The notes beneath the pieces were generated by a model, which saw nothing but the letters and a program-made list of their open reading frames with translations, was not told where the DNA came from and searched no databases. Positions 6,257 through 6,396 of a stretch of DNA of 6,396 nucleotides are shown here, one piece after another. The position numbers and the translations under genes were made by a program. The stretch covers positions 1-6,396 of the forward strand of contig DAIEFO010000135.1 of the NCBI GenBank assembly GCA_027325475.1, in the 5' to 3' direction. The stretch is from Desulfobacteraceae bacterium. Lineage in GTDB: Bacteria; Desulfobacterota; Desulfobacteria; Desulfobacterales; Desulfatirhabdiaceae. Within the stretch, counting starts at the first letter, position 1. Each line of letters opens with the position of its first letter.

Positions 6257-6264
6257 AAAATTAG

Positions 6265-6396
6265 GTGGTTTCTTCTTTAGAAAAACGTATAAAACGCCAT
6301 ATTTCAGGAAAGTTGCATGATTTTTTTGCTATTACGGCGCCGGAGCTTCAGCGTTTGTGCCATCAGGAACTGATCCAAATGCCGTCGTTCAGCGGT
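6265..6396 (+). CDS. THUMP-domain class I SAM-dependent RNA methyltransferase, N-terminal 44 residues (3' end outside window)
   Basis: The frame opens with GTG at 6265 and continues to the window edge. The visible peptide has a basic start (SLEKRIKRH) followed by HDFFAITAPELQRLCHQELI. The pattern F-F-A-x-T-A-P-x-L-x-x-L-C-x-x-E-L is the usual N-terminal ferredoxin-like beginning of bacterial THUMP methyltransferases of the RlmL/YpsC kind, which methylate a guanine in 23S rRNA. The THUMP and catalytic domains would lie beyond the window, so enzyme activity and exact target are not shown here. The gene is divergent from the ABC operon and starts about 36 bases after the end of repeat copy B, so little room is left for its own promoter. 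The family call rests on a short stretch. Confidence 0.72.
   Translation, partial: MVSSLEKRIKRHISGKLHDFFAITAPELQRLCHQELIQMPSFSG

Larger units (their letters stand above)
5820..6264. other. Divergent intergenic region between the ABC operon and the methyltransferase gene
   Basis: These 445 bases hold no recognisable conserved gene. From left to right they contain the ATPase ribosome binding site, a perfect hairpin (5881-5905), a possible 38-codon plus-strand small gene (5918-6034), a weak minus-strand promoter candidate (6052-6079) and repeat copy B (6082-6209, with an extra arm to about 6228). After the repeat only about 36 bases remain before the methyltransferase start. They include TATGAT at 6241-6246, a possible -10 box without a convincing -35 partner. 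Confidence 0.8.

Overview
The window looks like chromosomal DNA of a Gram-negative bacterium, most likely a deltaproteobacterium of the Desulfobacterales type (Desulfobacterota). This is an inference from three things. The protein families fit, the base composition looks balanced, and the two copies of a palindromic intergenic repeat with ends like GACGGCTTCGTAAAA resemble, from memory, repeats common in that group. No rRNA, tRNA, CRISPR array, transposase or phage gene is visible.

Layout. Positions 1-777 (+) hold the 3' part of a PiT-family inorganic phosphate transporter gene. It converges on a four-gene minus-strand operon that occupies 886-5819. The gap between them (778-885) is almost entirely repeat copy A. 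In transcription order the operon encodes an ABC ATPase (5819-4881), a six-helix ABC-2 permease of the GldF type (4879-4175), a 741-residue GldG-type membrane-anchored extracytoplasmic protein (4160-1935) and a 348-residue DUF4340 protein (1932-886). Gaps are 1, 14 and 2 bases, each gene has its own Shine-Dalgarno sequence, and two of these overlap the end of the preceding gene, so translational coupling is likely.

Positions 5820-6264 separate the operon from a divergent plus-strand gene. This stretch holds a perfect 8-bp hairpin, a possible 38-codon plus-strand small gene with a very strong ribosome binding site, a weak candidate promoter for the ABC operon, and repeat copy B. At 6265 a THUMP-type RNA methyltransferase gene begins with GTG and runs off the window.

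How the genes work together. ATPase and permease would form the inner-membrane ABC core. The GldG-like protein (one helix at each end, large domain between) and the DUF4340 protein (one N-terminal helix) would add an extracytoplasmic assembly. GldA/F/G are known from flavobacterial gliding, but the substrate and role of such operons outside Bacteroidetes, with DUF4340 attached, are to my knowledge undefined. This operon is the best candidate for an undescribed system here. The most informative non-coding signal is the repeat pair, whose internal stem keeps pairing through matched base changes.
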